Shown here: positions 51,722-60,546 of the stretch, piece after piece
Numbering within the stretch: the stretch's first letter is position 1
How the letters are laid out: every line of letters begins with the position of its first letter
Assembly: GCF_016428905.1 (NCBI RefSeq)
Contig: NZ_JAELTQ010000003.1
Location: 1 to 64,000 of the forward strand
DNA: 64,000 nucleotides
Direction: 5' to 3'
From: Dyella sp. ASV24
Lineage (GTDB): Bacteria; Pseudomonadota; Gammaproteobacteria; Xanthomonadales; Rhodanobacteraceae
The notes under the pieces: generated by a model
Seen by the model: the letters and a program-made list of their open reading frames with translations, nothing else
Database searches by the model: none
Told to the model about the DNA's origin: nothing
Program-made: the position numbers and the translations under genes

Positions 51722-53192
51722 GGTGTGACGTTCCTGCGCGTAGCGGCGCGTCCAGAGGGGGCGTGCGATGTGCGGCCTCGCTTTCGATCAGCACGCGCCA
51801 TCGTCCATCCAGCGTGCGGGAGGCTTGACGGTATCGGTCGGGCAGATCGACCACCTTCCATTGCTGTACGATGACTTGTTCGTGCAGCAGGTCGCGCACG
51901 CGACGATAGAACTCTGAGTCGTAGGCCCCCTGGAACATCATGGCCAGGTCGTCGCTGTCCCGCCAATGCGTCTTCTCGCCGAGCTGTGCTTTCACCTGTT
52001 CGTAGAAACGCGTGCCTGGCAATGGGTAGGAGACGCTGACGCCGATGTCGTCCGGCGCGGCGCGCGTAATGAGATCGCGTGTGGCTAGAAGGTCTTCGAG
52101 CTGCTCGCCCAGATAGCCGAGTTGGATGAAGAAGCCAACGCGGATACCTTGCGCGCCCAGTCGCTCACGCGCAGTGATCAGATCGGCGACCTTGGTGCCC
52201 TTGTTCATGTGGTCCAGTACGCGCTGGCTTCCACTTTCTGCGCCAATCCAGGCTTCCGTGCAGCCGGCGTGGCTCAGTGCTGCCGCCATGCGCTCGCTGA
52301 TAAGGTCGGCGCGGGTCTGGATGGTGAAGGGAATGGCGCCGCCTATCTGGTTGACGTGTGTAGCAAAGGCTTCAACCCAGTCCACGTGGAATCCAAAGAT
52401 GTCATCGGCGAGCCAGATATGGTCCACGTGGAAGTGGTGCTTGAGATACGCCATCTCCGCCGCGACATCCTCGGCGGATCGGCGGTTGTAATGGTTGCCC
52501 CAGATGGGCTTGGCGCACCAGTTGCAACGAAACGGGCAGCCACGCGATGCCGCCATGTTGAGGCTGAAATGGCCGTGCCGTTCCAACCAGAACGTACGGT
52601 AGCGCTCCACGTCGATCAGGTCCCATGCGGGCTGGCCGACGATACGCGGATCGGGTGGCGCCGCGCCGATGCGCGTCAACTGCAGCGTGTCGCGTTCCAT
52701 TGATGCCACGCCGGCGAGACCGGCCACCCAGTCACGGGTGTGGATGGAGGGATTCTGGTCCAGTCGGCGGACCAATTCGACCAAGGGCGCGATGCCTTCG
52801 CCGATCAGTACGGCATCCGCGCCCGCGGCGAGGAAAGCATCAGGTTGGTCAGAGGCGTCGGAGCCCGCGACGATCACGCGTGCACCTGATGCGCGGGCCA
52901 GGGTGATCATCTCGCATGCCGCATCGCGCATGCGGGCCAGGCACATCTTGGTCAGGTAATTGAAGTTGTCCTCATAGATAAGGACAACATCGGGCTTGGA
53001 TGCAGGTAACGTCTCCGCATAGTCCTCGACAGCTTCGGCAAGCATGGCGTCGAACAGGGAAACCTGGTGACCCATGCGACGCAAGAGCGCGGCCACATGG
53101 ATGGTCGCGAGCGGCGGATAGGGCTTGCCGCGTTCCCATTGCTTGCGGTCGAACTTCAGGAAATAGGAGTGACCGACCTGAATGGTTAACAT
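51714..53192 (-). CDS. B12-binding-domain-like radical SAM enzyme 2
   Basis: A 492-residue protein. The ATG at 53192 is chosen because a normal fold begins there (MLTIQVGHSYFLKFDRKQ) with GGAG 12 bases before; the frame stays open to 53240. An N-terminal Rossmann-like domain covers about 25-145 (VIVAGSDASDQPDAFLAAGA). The iron-sulfur motif is C219-x3-C223-x2-C226 (CPFRCNWC), followed by HIWLADDIFGFHVDWVEAF and WIGAESGSQRVLDHMNKGT. It differs clearly from radical SAM enzyme 1. A possible 71-residue peptide ends inside its start codon region. Confidence 0.85.
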   Translation of the reverse strand: MLTIQVGHSYFLKFDRKQWERGKPYPPLATIHVAALLRRMGHQVSLFDAMLAEAVEDYAETLPASKPDVVLIYEDNFNYLTKMCLARMRDAACEMITLARASGARVIVAGSDASDQPDAFLAAGADAVLIGEGIAPLVELVRRLDQNPSIHTRDWVAGLAGVASMERDTLQLTRIGAAPPDPRIVGQPAWDLIDVERYRTFWLERHGHFSLNMAASRGCPFRCNWCAKPIWGNHYNRRSAEDVAAEMAYLKHHFHVDHIWLADDIFGFHVDWVEAFATHVNQIGGAIPFTIQTRADLISERMAAALSHAGCTEAWIGAESGSQRVLDHMNKGTKVADLITARERLGAQGIRVGFFIQLGYLGEQLEDLLATRDLITRAAPDDIGVSVSYPLPGTRFYEQVKAQLGEKTHWRDSDDLAMMFQGAYDSEFYRRVRDLLHEQVIVQQWKVVDLPDRYRQASRTLDGRWRVLIESEAAHRTPPLDAPLRAGTSHHA

Positions 53193-53401
53193 CTTGGAAG
53201 GATCTCCGTCGTTGCCGTTGGGCGAGCTGCTCCGGCGCATCCACGGCAGGTCGGCGATCTAGCCTCCAGCGTTTTACGCTCGTCAGGCGTGAGTGCCGCG
53301 AAGGGGCTCAGCGGTTGCGTTGTCTCGCTGAAATATTTGGATGTCCATTCGTATCGGCGTGTGCTATCACATGGCCGCCTGACATCATCGATATGTGCCA
53401 T
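53186..53401 (-). CDS. Candidate small protein or peptide upstream of radical SAM enzyme 2
   Basis: A 71-residue open frame beginning ATG 53401 and ending TAA 53186, so its stop overlaps the radical SAM start by seven bases. The middle looks like real protein (FSETTQPLSPFAALTPDERK), and the end contains SPTCRGCAG and a terminal Cys. A short Cys-bearing peptide next to a radical SAM enzyme, a kinase-like ATPase and an exporter could be a modified-peptide precursor. Against this, its start collides with the divergent kinase start and third-position GC is lower in its second half. It is a candidate only. Confidence 0.3.
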   Translation of the reverse strand: MAHIDDVRRPCDSTRRYEWTSKYFSETTQPLSPFAALTPDERKTLEARSPTCRGCAGAARPTATTEILPRC

Positions 53402-54413
53402 GACATTCGAGCCCGAGACGAGCGACCTTCTCGCCGACCCCTTCCTCGAGCGACCTGCGTGCAGGCGATCGATCGAGTACTGGATACTGGGTCGTCGCTT
53501 TCGGTTCACCAGTGAGAGTGAGGCGCTTCTTTCAGTGGTGGATGCCGCGTACGCGGGGCTTCCTCCGCACGTGCTTTCGGCAGACCCGACGCCACTTCAG
53601 ATCGAACTGCGCGTAGCACCGCTCCGCAGCGAGTGGTCAGGTGAAGAGCCTCCGCCGGTGCGCATGCAGTCCGGAGCAGGCTTGTTATGCGGAGTCGTGG
53701 ATGCGACCAACTATGTCGCGATATCCCCCGCAACGGCTCATGCACTCATCGTGGCATCCCAGGATATGCTGGCCTTTCCTTATCAGCTGCGTTACGAACT
53801 CATCGAGTTCGCGGTGTTTACCCTGGCTACGCGGGTGCAGGGCTTGATCCCCTTGCATGGTGCCTGCGTTGGCTTGCAGGGCCGCGGGCTTCTGATCATG
53901 GGTGCCAGCGGGGCAGGGAAGTCGACACTGGCGTTACACGGCATGTTGGAAGGGCTGGAGCTTCTCGCCGAGGATGCCGTGTTTGTGCATACGGAAAGCC
54001 TGCGCGCTACTGGTGTTCCCAACTTTATCCATGTGCGCCGGGATGGACTGGCCTGGGTAGACAACGAGCAACATCGTGAATGGATCGCCGGCTCGCCGAC
54101 GATCCGGCGTCGTAGCGGGGTGGAGAAATTCGAGATCGATCTCCGCAAGGGGCCGGCAAGCCTGGCTACGTCGCTCGCGCTTACCGGTATCGTGTTTCTT
54201 GCGCCGTCCGATTCGACGATGGCCGCGGCGCAGCTTCGCCCTATCAGTGGAGAAGATGTGTCGGCCCGCCTTACTGTCGAGCAACCCTACGCCGCCAGCC
54301 AGCAGGGATGGGCGGCCTTTATGCGTGAAGTGAGCCGACTGAGAGCATTTGAGTTGGTGCGCGGCCGTACCCCGCTGGAATCCGTCCGAGTGCTCGGGCA
54401 ACTGCTGGGCTGA
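53400..54413 (+). CDS. HPr-kinase-like (HprK-related) ATPase
   Basis: A 337-residue protein. The ATG at 53400 starts the recognisable part; the frame extends upstream to 53289. An N-terminal region of about 140 residues precedes the kinase core: GLIPLHGACVGL with His153, the Walker A loop GASGAGKSTLA (168-178) and the acidic ELLAEDAVFVH (188-197), as in HPr serine kinases. It lacks the separate N-terminal domain of true HprK. Relatives phosphorylate lasso-peptide precursors or are unassigned in polysaccharide loci. It precedes the ABC exporter by 148 bases on the same strand. Confidence 0.78.
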   Translation: MTFEPETSDLLADPFLERPACRRSIEYWILGRRFRFTSESEALLSVVDAAYAGLPPHVLSADPTPLQIELRVAPLRSEWSGEEPPPVRMQSGAGLLCGVVDATNYVAISPATAHALIVASQDMLAFPYQLRYELIEFAVFTLATRVQGLIPLHGACVGLQGRGLLIMGASGAGKSTLALHGMLEGLELLAEDAVFVHTESLRATGVPNFIHVRRDGLAWVDNEQHREWIAGSPTIRRRSGVEKFEIDLRKGPASLATSLALTGIVFLAPSDSTMAAAQLRPISGEDVSARLTVEQPYAASQQGWAAFMREVSRLRAFELVRGRTPLESVRVLGQLLG

Positions 54414-54561
54414 TCGCCATTCACCCGCGCTGCGAGCAACCCTTTTCCTTCCGGGCCGCACTCATCGACAGGAGCGGTTGAATCGGGTGGGGTCTTGCAT
54501 AGTCATCAGGTGCCAACTGAACCGCGGCAGGCGCGGTCGCGCAACGACATGGAGGTCTGAC

Positions 54562-56295
54562 ATGCCCGTCGCATGGCAGGGTCTGTTGCGTGAGCGGGTG
54601 AATGGTCTGCCGCGGTCCTTTTTTGAGACGTTGCGGCCTCTGGGGCTATGGCGTATCGCAGCCTACGTGGCATTGTCGATCGGTAGCGCATTGACCGGTG
54701 GCATCGCGGCCTTGCTGGTAGCGCCAATGATCCAGCCTGGTTCCGTGGACTGGCTGGGTGGCCGATGGCAAGTACCTGGTGCCAGCATGGAGCTGCGCGC
54801 ACTGCTCTTTGTGGCGGCGTCGGCGGTGTTTGCGTTGGTGCGTTGGCGCGCTGCCCGATTGGCAGCGTGGCTTGCCAGCAACTACGGCATGCAACTACGT
54901 GGCCGTGTGCATGAAAGCCTGATCGAGGCGCCTCTCTCCTCGCTGGCAGACGCCACTTCCGCGGAACTCGCCAACGTGCTGACGCACAATGTCGAGATCG
55001 TGACGCAGGGCTTCAATGCCCTGATGCAATTGTTAGTGGCTGGAATCACGACCCTGGTCAGCCTGGGGTTTGCGCTCTGGGTATCGCCTCCACTCGTGCT
55101 GGCAGTGCCGGTGCTGGTGACATGTTCGTTGGTTGCCGCGCGTTTCAGCAGCCGCGAACACGCTGCGGTGAGTCGGCGCTACGTAACCGACATGACGCGG
55201 CTGTTCTGGATGAGCGAGGACTTTCCGCGCCGCTGGCGGCATATCAAGTCGTTCGGACAAGAACAGGCAGAGAAGGCGCACCATGCGGCCGCGTCAGGGC
55301 AATTGGGCGAGGGTTACCGCCGTCAGCTGGAATTGATCGCGTCCGGACGCTTGGTGATTGAAGTACTCGCGGCCGTCGGCGTCGCAGGGATCTTCGTGGT
55401 GGCGCATCGATGGCACGGCATCGATCAGGCGTCACTGGTTGCTGTGTGCCTGTTGCTGGGGCGTTTGCTTCCTTATCTCGTTTCCACCCGCCAAAGCGTT
55501 CATCAGCTTGCATCCGCCATACCGGCTTTCGCGTTGTGGTGCAGGTATGCGAGCACGCCACCTTCAGCGTCCACTCACGCGATGGAAGCTCAAGCCACCG
55601 AGCCCCTGCATATTGAGTCGTTGTCTATCGCGGATCCCATGACGCTTTGCGTGAAAGATCTGTGGCTCTATCCGGGCGAACTGGTTTTGATCCGTGGCGA
55701 GTCCGGCATCGGCAAGACCAGCCTGGCGGACGTGCTTGCGGGCATGAATCGTCCCGCGGCGTTTACGGCATGGCTGGGCGCACGCCGCATGGACTTTGAC
55801 CACTATCGCGCATGGGTGCGCAGCGGCGCTTACATCAGCCAGAGCGTGCGGCCATGGCAGCGGACGGTGCGCGACTGCCTGCGTTGGGCGGCGACGGACG
55901 CCAGCGAAGAAGCCATGCATGCGGCGCTTGTTGACGTGGGCCTGGACAAGCGCCTTGCATCGTCGGGAGGTGGACTCGACGCCACGCTGGATGGTTCCTC
56001 GGGTCGGTTATCAGGCGGGGAGATCCAGCGGCTGCTATTGGCGCAGGTATTATTGCGGCGCCCAACCCTGGCCATTCTCGATGAGGCGACCAGCGCACTT
56101 GATGCGGGAGCCGAGGCGCGGGTGCTGACGACCCTCAGGCAACGATTGCCGGATACGATCCTGATCGTGATCTCCCATCGCGTCGGCGTTGCCAGCCTGG
56201 CGGATCGGAGCCTGACGATAAGCGCGGATCTCGTCGTGACCATCAATGAGTCGATCGAGCGCTACAACACCCGTGCAGACGCAGCCTTGCACTAA
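54562..56295 (+). CDS. Fused ABC exporter (membrane domain + ATPase)
   Basis: A 577-residue half-transporter. The ATG at 54562 has GGAGG seven bases before it. The membrane domain (residues 25-315) has about six helices, including IAAYVALSIGSALTGGIAAL. The ATPase domain has Walker A GESGIGKTS (379-387), the signature LSGGEIQRLLLAQ and Walker B LAILDEATSALD. No C39 peptidase domain is present. The architecture resembles exporters of non-ribosomal peptides and peptides (SyrD/PvdE-like). It probably exports the product of the right-hand cluster. Confidence 0.85.
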   Translation: MPVAWQGLLRERVNGLPRSFFETLRPLGLWRIAAYVALSIGSALTGGIAALLVAPMIQPGSVDWLGGRWQVPGASMELRALLFVAASAVFALVRWRAARLAAWLASNYGMQLRGRVHESLIEAPLSSLADATSAELANVLTHNVEIVTQGFNALMQLLVAGITTLVSLGFALWVSPPLVLAVPVLVTCSLVAARFSSREHAAVSRRYVTDMTRLFWMSEDFPRRWRHIKSFGQEQAEKAHHAAASGQLGEGYRRQLELIASGRLVIEVLAAVGVAGIFVVAHRWHGIDQASLVAVCLLLGRLLPYLVSTRQSVHQLASAIPAFALWCRYASTPPSASTHAMEAQATEPLHIESLSIADPMTLCVKDLWLYPGELVLIRGESGIGKTSLADVLAGMNRPAAFTAWLGARRMDFDHYRAWVRSGAYISQSVRPWQRTVRDCLRWAATDASEEAMHAALVDVGLDKRLASSGGGLDATLDGSSGRLSGGEIQRLLLAQVLLRRPTLAILDEATSALDAGAEARVLTTLRQRLPDTILIVISHRVGVASLADRSLTISADLVVTINESIERYNTRADAALH

Positions 56296-57218
56296 GCCTC
56301 AGCGAACGGCATGCCCAGGCGGCGACGATAGGTCTGATAGTAGCCCGGCGTGTGATGGAGCTGCTCGCCGTGCGCGAGCGATTCGTCAGAGAGGATTCGG
56401 CAGAGGAAAAACGTATGAGAGCCGATTTCCTGGCTGTGCAGCAAGGTCAACTCATGCACACACAGCGCTGAAGCCACCGCTGGAATGCTCAGCTCCCGTG
56501 AAGGACAAACAGGAAATGGCAGGGCGTCCCAGTCCTTCAGCGGCACTTTGTGGTGCTCACTGAGTTTGTAAGCCATGGGCTTCATGGTTGCGGGAATACA
56601 GGATAGGGCAACACGGCCCGTTTCACGCATGACTTGGGCGGAAACGTTGGTGCTCCGTAACGCGAGCGAGTACAGCCCGCTCCGCGACAATGGCCCGATC
56701 AGGTCCATCGGAAACATGTTCCGGTGATAGGGGGTGTCCACAGAGACGAGCACGACCGGTCTGGGACACAAGTACGCAACCATCAGCTGTTGAACTGCAA
56801 TGGGGGCCATCAACGCGTGATGCGAGGAAGGTTGCCGTTGCATGAGCCGGTTCTGCAGCCATCGGTTCCAGGCACTTCTCGGCCAGCCGAGGCAATGGTG
56901 CTCGCCTGCCGTGACGCGATACAGCGTGGGTGAGGCCTGCTCGCCGATGCCTAGTGAAACCATCCGTGTCAGTCGCAGGTCGCCCACCCGCTTGCCGGTG
57001 ACACTATCGCAATACTCGATGACCGGCCGTTGGCCTGCGTCGATACTGGTGGCGATGACCAGCGGCTTGAGCGACGCCACGGTGTGGTCCGTGGTGACAT
57101 CGGTCACGCCGTCATCTCCGTGCAGATACGCAGCAACTGCGTGTTGGGGAGCGGCAACGGCCACCGTCGACCATTGCGGCAGCGGGCGTATCAGCGGACG
57201 TATCCAATCCTTCCACAT
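56292..57218 (-). CDS. Flavin-reductase-like protein (FMN-binding split barrel)
   Basis: A 308-residue protein. The ATG at 57218 follows the methyltransferase stop by one base; the longer frame upstream is shadow sequence. The C-terminal 170 residues resemble the flavin reductase family: RPVVLVSVDTPYHRNMFPMD, then SLALRSTNVSAQVMRETGRV and AVASALCVHELTLLHSQEIG. The first 130 residues are beta-rich and not recognised. Such proteins supply reduced flavin to a monooxygenase or bind FMN themselves. It overlaps the convergent ABC gene by four bases. Confidence 0.68.
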   Translation of the reverse strand: MWKDWIRPLIRPLPQWSTVAVAAPQHAVAAYLHGDDGVTDVTTDHTVASLKPLVIATSIDAGQRPVIEYCDSVTGKRVGDLRLTRMVSLGIGEQASPTLYRVTAGEHHCLGWPRSAWNRWLQNRLMQRQPSSHHALMAPIAVQQLMVAYLCPRPVVLVSVDTPYHRNMFPMDLIGPLSRSGLYSLALRSTNVSAQVMRETGRVALSCIPATMKPMAYKLSEHHKVPLKDWDALPFPVCPSRELSIPAVASALCVHELTLLHSQEIGSHTFFLCRILSDESLAHGEQLHHTPGYYQTYRRRLGMPFAEA

Positions 57219-57219
57219 G

Positions 57220-57849
57220 TCAGATGCGCCGAAACAACAGGAACATGTAGAGCTGTGTCGCCATGCCGAAGCCGCCGGGCTCGATCCGCTCCAGGCGGAA
57301 ATGGGGCGCAGCTGATCGTGCCACCACGCGCGGCGCAAAACGATGGATGCGGCTTTCGCTTGGGATGGCGTAATGGCCGCGGCGCAGTAGATGGAAGATG
57401 TTGGCCAGCCACCAGCCGTAGCGCGCATCGCCCAGGTAATAAGGGTTGAGCATGCTCGTCAGCACAAAACCGCCCTTGCGGACCGTGTGCGACAGCTCGT
57501 CGAAGAGCCGGGTGTGATCCGCGAAATGGTTGAATACGGCGAAATTCGCCGTTACTGCGAACACCCTGCATGCGTCGGTGGCATCGATGTCGACGATGGT
57601 CTGCCGATCGAGTTCTTCGCGGCAATACATCAAAAGATGATCTCGCATGGCGGACGAAGGTTCATAGACAAACGTGCGATGCCCGTGAGCCGCGTAGGTC
57701 CTGGCGTCAATGCCCGTACCTGCACCAAAGTCGAGTATGTCTGCGCCGTGCGGCAGCAGCTCCATCACCATTCGCTGAAAGCGGCTACGTACAGCCACGT
57801 CCCGGCGGGAGGTCAAGAAAAACTGGTGGTACTGCTCACCCGTATGCAT
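57220..57849 (-). CDS. SAM-dependent methyltransferase in the biosynthetic cluster
   Basis: A 209-residue methyltransferase. The ATG at 57849 is preferred over GTG 57861. Motif I is DILDFGAGTGIDARTYA near residue 35, and strand 2 ends in RTFVYEPSSAM. Motif IV-like residues NFAVFNHFADH and the post-motif RKGGFVLTSMLNPYYLGD follow. It is one base before the flavin-reductase-like gene, so they are probably made together. A 163-base gap with a small hairpin separates it from the DUF6875-YbaK gene. Confidence 0.82.
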   Translation of the reverse strand: MHTGEQYHQFFLTSRRDVAVRSRFQRMVMELLPHGADILDFGAGTGIDARTYAAHGHRTFVYEPSSAMRDHLLMYCREELDRQTIVDIDATDACRVFAVTANFAVFNHFADHTRLFDELSHTVRKGGFVLTSMLNPYYLGDARYGWWLANIFHLLRRGHYAIPSESRIHRFAPRVVARSAAPHFRLERIEPGGFGMATQLYMFLLFRRI

Positions 57850-57932
57850 GCCGCCAGCCACCTTCTTGACGATTGCTGTCTCAACTCGCGCCAGCCAAGA
57901 AGCGCAGGAGTGGCCATCAGGCCCTTCCTGTC

Positions 57933-57951
57933 TGGCACTCTGTGAGTGCCA
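57933..57951. terminator. Short hairpin within the cluster
   Basis: An 8-base-pair stem, TGGCACTC with GAGTGCCA, and a three-base loop, in the gap between the YbaK-fusion gene and the methyltransferase gene. There is no T-run. It may be a weak terminator or an RNA-processing signal. Confidence 0.3.
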
Positions 57952-58012
57952 TATCGGCTAATGAAAGTTGCGGTGGTGGAGCAGAGACGCAGCCGGGGCC
58001 GTCAGCCTCTTG

Positions 58013-59167
58013 TCAGGACAATGACAACGCTTGTGCTTGGCATAGGGTCATGAGATCGATCGGTGAAAGCTCGATCTCCACTCTTGGAACGCCAGCGCCG
58101 GTAAGCACGGTGGTATGAGCGAGTAGCGTTTCGTCGATGAATGCCGGAATGTCCGGCACCGCAATGGGGGTCACCGATGTGGGCGGGTAACCCACCCGAT
58201 CCTGCAGATCGGACAGGGGTGCCATTTCCAGTCGCCCGGCATCCAGTTTCTTTGCAAGGCTGGAGAGATCTACCCGCTTGTCCATGCCGCACACGACCAG
58301 GTAATGGCGTGCGTCGACGCGGCTCTTGAGGAATAGCGTCTTGGTGATGCGTGAAAGGTCATAGCCGAGGGCATCGGCGAAGTCGTTCGGTGTCCGGATC
58401 GGTCGCTCGAAATCGTCATGCCGGTGCACTTTGTAGGCGGTTTTCGCCGCACTCAATGCATCGATGATGCGAGGCGCCGCCTGTGGATGATCTTCGGACG
58501 TGATGGTCATGCCAAACCGCTGGGCGGCCTCCTCGAAATGCGAGCGAAAGCGTTCCGGTACCGCATTGCCATAGATCTTTACGTACTCGCGGAACAGGTG
58601 TGCGTTGTCTTTGAGGAACAGGATGTCGGTCGGCACCATATGGCGAATGACCAGCATCGGTACCGGACTGTATAGCGGACGGAACTCCGGATTCCATAGG
58701 CCGCGCTTGTCCGGTGGCCCGGCGTGAAACTCGCCGACCATCAGGCCGTTTGGCACGAAGTGCCGTTGCAGGTCCGCCTGCGCCGCTTCGATCACTCCCG
58801 CGACATCGTCTTCGGCGAGGTAGGGAAACAGCACCATGAGCGACTTGAACTGCGCCTCATTGCCCGATACGGGTTCAAGTTCGATGAAGCGCTCCATCTC
58901 GCGTAGAAGAATGGCCTTGATGGCGTCAATGTCCAGGTCATCGTCCTCATAGACGGTCGCGAACATCAGCTTCTTCATCAAGGCGCCAGGCACAAAGGGG
59001 CACATGGGGCCATTGCGGCCGAGCTCCGGATGCGGCGCGCACAGATAGTCCCTTGCCCAGCGGGCAATGGTCGCGGCGGCAGGATGCCCTGCGGAGGCGG
59101 CCATGTGCACGGGAAGCAACGGAGGCGCGGCACGATCAAGGGTCCTTTCGGTCAACGTCTGGGCCAT
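58013..59167 (-). CDS. DUF6875-like / YbaK aminoacyl-tRNA deacylase-like fusion
   Basis: A 384-residue two-part protein. Residues 30-230 resemble DUF6875 (ARDYLCAPHPELGRNGPMCP, FHAGPPDKRGLWNPEFRPLY, MLVIRHMVPTDILFL), found mainly in natural-product clusters without a known role. Residues 235-384 are a YbaK/EbsC domain (ALGYDLSRITKTLFLKS, LSSLAKKLDAGRLEM, VGYPPTSVTPIAVP), which hydrolyses mischarged aminoacyl-tRNA. Here it might instead handle an aminoacyl thioester or protect against a non-standard amino acid. It shares a strand with the NRPS gene. The DUF6875 assignment is from memory of the pattern. Confidence 0.68.
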   Translation of the reverse strand: MAQTLTERTLDRAAPPLLPVHMAASAGHPAAATIARWARDYLCAPHPELGRNGPMCPFVPGALMKKLMFATVYEDDDLDIDAIKAILLREMERFIELEPVSGNEAQFKSLMVLFPYLAEDDVAGVIEAAQADLQRHFVPNGLMVGEFHAGPPDKRGLWNPEFRPLYSPVPMLVIRHMVPTDILFLKDNAHLFREYVKIYGNAVPERFRSHFEEAAQRFGMTITSEDHPQAAPRIIDALSAAKTAYKVHRHDDFERPIRTPNDFADALGYDLSRITKTLFLKSRVDARHYLVVCGMDKRVDLSSLAKKLDAGRLEMAPLSDLQDRVGYPPTSVTPIAVPDIPAFIDETLLAHTTVLTGAGVPRVEIELSPIDLMTLCQAQALSLS

Positions 59168-59236
59168 GGCGAATCCTTACCAATGGAGTGATGGAGGCGG
59201 TTGACGATGCATTCGCCGGGGCGGATGCGCGGGAGT

Positions 59237-60112
59237 TCAGGCGATAGCGGTGGTCCGAATGTCTCCGCGCACGCGTGGGTCTTGTCGTGCAAAGGTTTGG
59301 TAGCGCTGGTGCGCGAGTTCCGTGATGGGGCCAGGCGTGAAGCTGCGCCCGTCGATGCGATGTGCCGGAAGCACTTTTCCGTAGTTCCCGGTGCTGAAGA
59401 CCTCGTCGGCGTCCAGTACGTCGTTCAAGCTCAATCGCCGCTCCACCACGGTGACGCCGGCTTCGCCAAGCAGGCCGATCACCCGTGCGCGCGTGATGCC
59501 GGCAAGAAAGCTGCCATCAGGCACCGGCGTGTGAACGACGCCGTTCCTGACGATCATCAGGTTGCTGGTGGAAAACTCCACGATGTCACCGTCGGCATTG
59601 GCCATCAGTGCGTTGTCGAAGCCGCGCTGATGGGCGTAGTGAAGTGCCTGCTGAGTCATGGGATACAGGCAGCTGGCCTTTGCCAAGGTCGGCGCCATGT
59701 CGGGAGATGGGCGGCGGAAGGGACACGAGCAGGCGCTGAATCCCGCGCGCGACGGCATGGGCGCACGATGGATCACGATGGCGCATTCGGTGCTGTCGGG
59801 CTCGGGAATGATGAAGCCCCGCCGCGCAAAGAACATCGGGCGGATGTACAACTCTGCGCCCTGCTCGAAGCGGGACACCCCGTCACGGCAAAGCGCGGCC
59901 AGTGTCCTGGCGTCCAGCGTCGGCCGCATCAGCATATGCGTGGCCGAGCGCAACAGGCGTTCGCAGTGCAGGTCCAGATCCGGTATCAGGTTGTCGTAGG
60001 CGCGCGCGCCGTCGAAGACGCTGTTGCCCATCCAGAAGCTGTTGTCGCTCAGCCCTAGCAGCGGCTGGTGTTCGGTGGTCCAGTCATCACCGTGCCAATA
60101 CAAAGCGTCCAT
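59237..60112 (-). CDS. Class IV (BCAT/DAAT-like) PLP aminotransferase
   Basis: A 291-residue enzyme of the fold-IV family, with branched-chain aminotransferase, D-amino-acid aminotransferase and aminodeoxychorismate lyase as relatives. It opens with GLSDNSFWMGNSVFDGARAY. The cofactor Lys is K145 in LAKASCLYPMT, the FSTSNLMIV segment is followed by GITRARVIGLLGEAG, and DEVFSTGNYGKVLP holds the substrate loop. In this cluster it may make or remodel the branched-chain amino acid that the adenylation domain uses. Confidence 0.85.
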   Translation of the reverse strand: MDALYWHGDDWTTEHQPLLGLSDNSFWMGNSVFDGARAYDNLIPDLDLHCERLLRSATHMLMRPTLDARTLAALCRDGVSRFEQGAELYIRPMFFARRGFIIPEPDSTECAIVIHRAPMPSRAGFSACSCPFRRPSPDMAPTLAKASCLYPMTQQALHYAHQRGFDNALMANADGDIVEFSTSNLMIVRNGVVHTPVPDGSFLAGITRARVIGLLGEAGVTVVERRLSLNDVLDADEVFSTGNYGKVLPAHRIDGRSFTPGPITELAHQRYQTFARQDPRVRGDIRTTAIA

Positions 60113-60186
60113 TCCGTCTCTCCAGAATGCCCATCACCGGGTCATGCGTTTTCCGTGATGGCCGTGCCCTGCGGGCAGGGCGGTCA

Positions 60187-60546
60187 TCAGATGGCGGCGC
60201 GAAAGAAATACGTGGTGCGTTTCTTGATGACGCCGTTCTCGAGTTCATAGGCGTCCGCAAAACGTTCAGCGAGCGTCTCGCCGGTTTTGGAACGGCCATG
60301 GAAATGGCCCCAGCAGATCGCCTTGCCACCGTCGCGGAGGCCACCGTCGAGCGAATGCTTGCCCTCGGCGATGATTCGAGTCGAGCTGTAGAAGGTGAGC
60401 AGCGCGTCGATGCCTTCGATGGGCGGATAGCCCGGGCGTTCGTACACCACGTTTGCATGGAAGAACTGAGGCAGGTCGTTCCAGGTGGCGGTGTCGATGG
60501 TGCGGAAAAGGTCTTCGAACCAGCTGCGCGGTGGTTGCGTGCTCAT
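60187..60546 (-). CDS. SnoaL/NTF2-like small protein
   Basis: A 119-residue cone-shaped-fold protein of the SnoaL-like/NTF2 superfamily. Typical segments are [39 protein letters not shown] and [17 protein letters not shown] with a C-terminal [16 protein letters not shown]. Members act as isomerases, cyclases or binding proteins in secondary metabolism. It overlaps the MbtH gene by four bases. Confidence 0.75.
   Translation of the reverse strand: MSTQPPRSWFEDLFRTIDTATWNDLPQFFHANVVYERPGYPPIEGIDALLTFYSSTRIIAEGKHSLDGGLRDGGKAICWGHFHGRSKTGETLAERFADAYELENGVIKKRTTYFFRAAI

Noticed and set aside
53289-53399. An N-terminal extension of the HPr-kinase-like protein from GTG 53289
   Set aside because: The added 37 residues do not look like the family and occupy the divergent promoter region. 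The ATG at 53400 is used, although the exact start remains uncertain.
50447-56295. A lasso-peptide cluster, because of the HPr-kinase-like and nucleotidyltransferase genes
   Set aside because: No asparagine-synthetase-like cyclase, transglutaminase-like leader peptidase or PqqD-like protein was seen, so the classical lasso call is not supported.
57961-58053. A 30-codon frame starting at 57961 on the plus strand as a small peptide
   Set aside because: It runs antisense into the end of the YbaK-fusion gene, lacks a convincing ribosome site and has a random-looking Arg-rich sequence.
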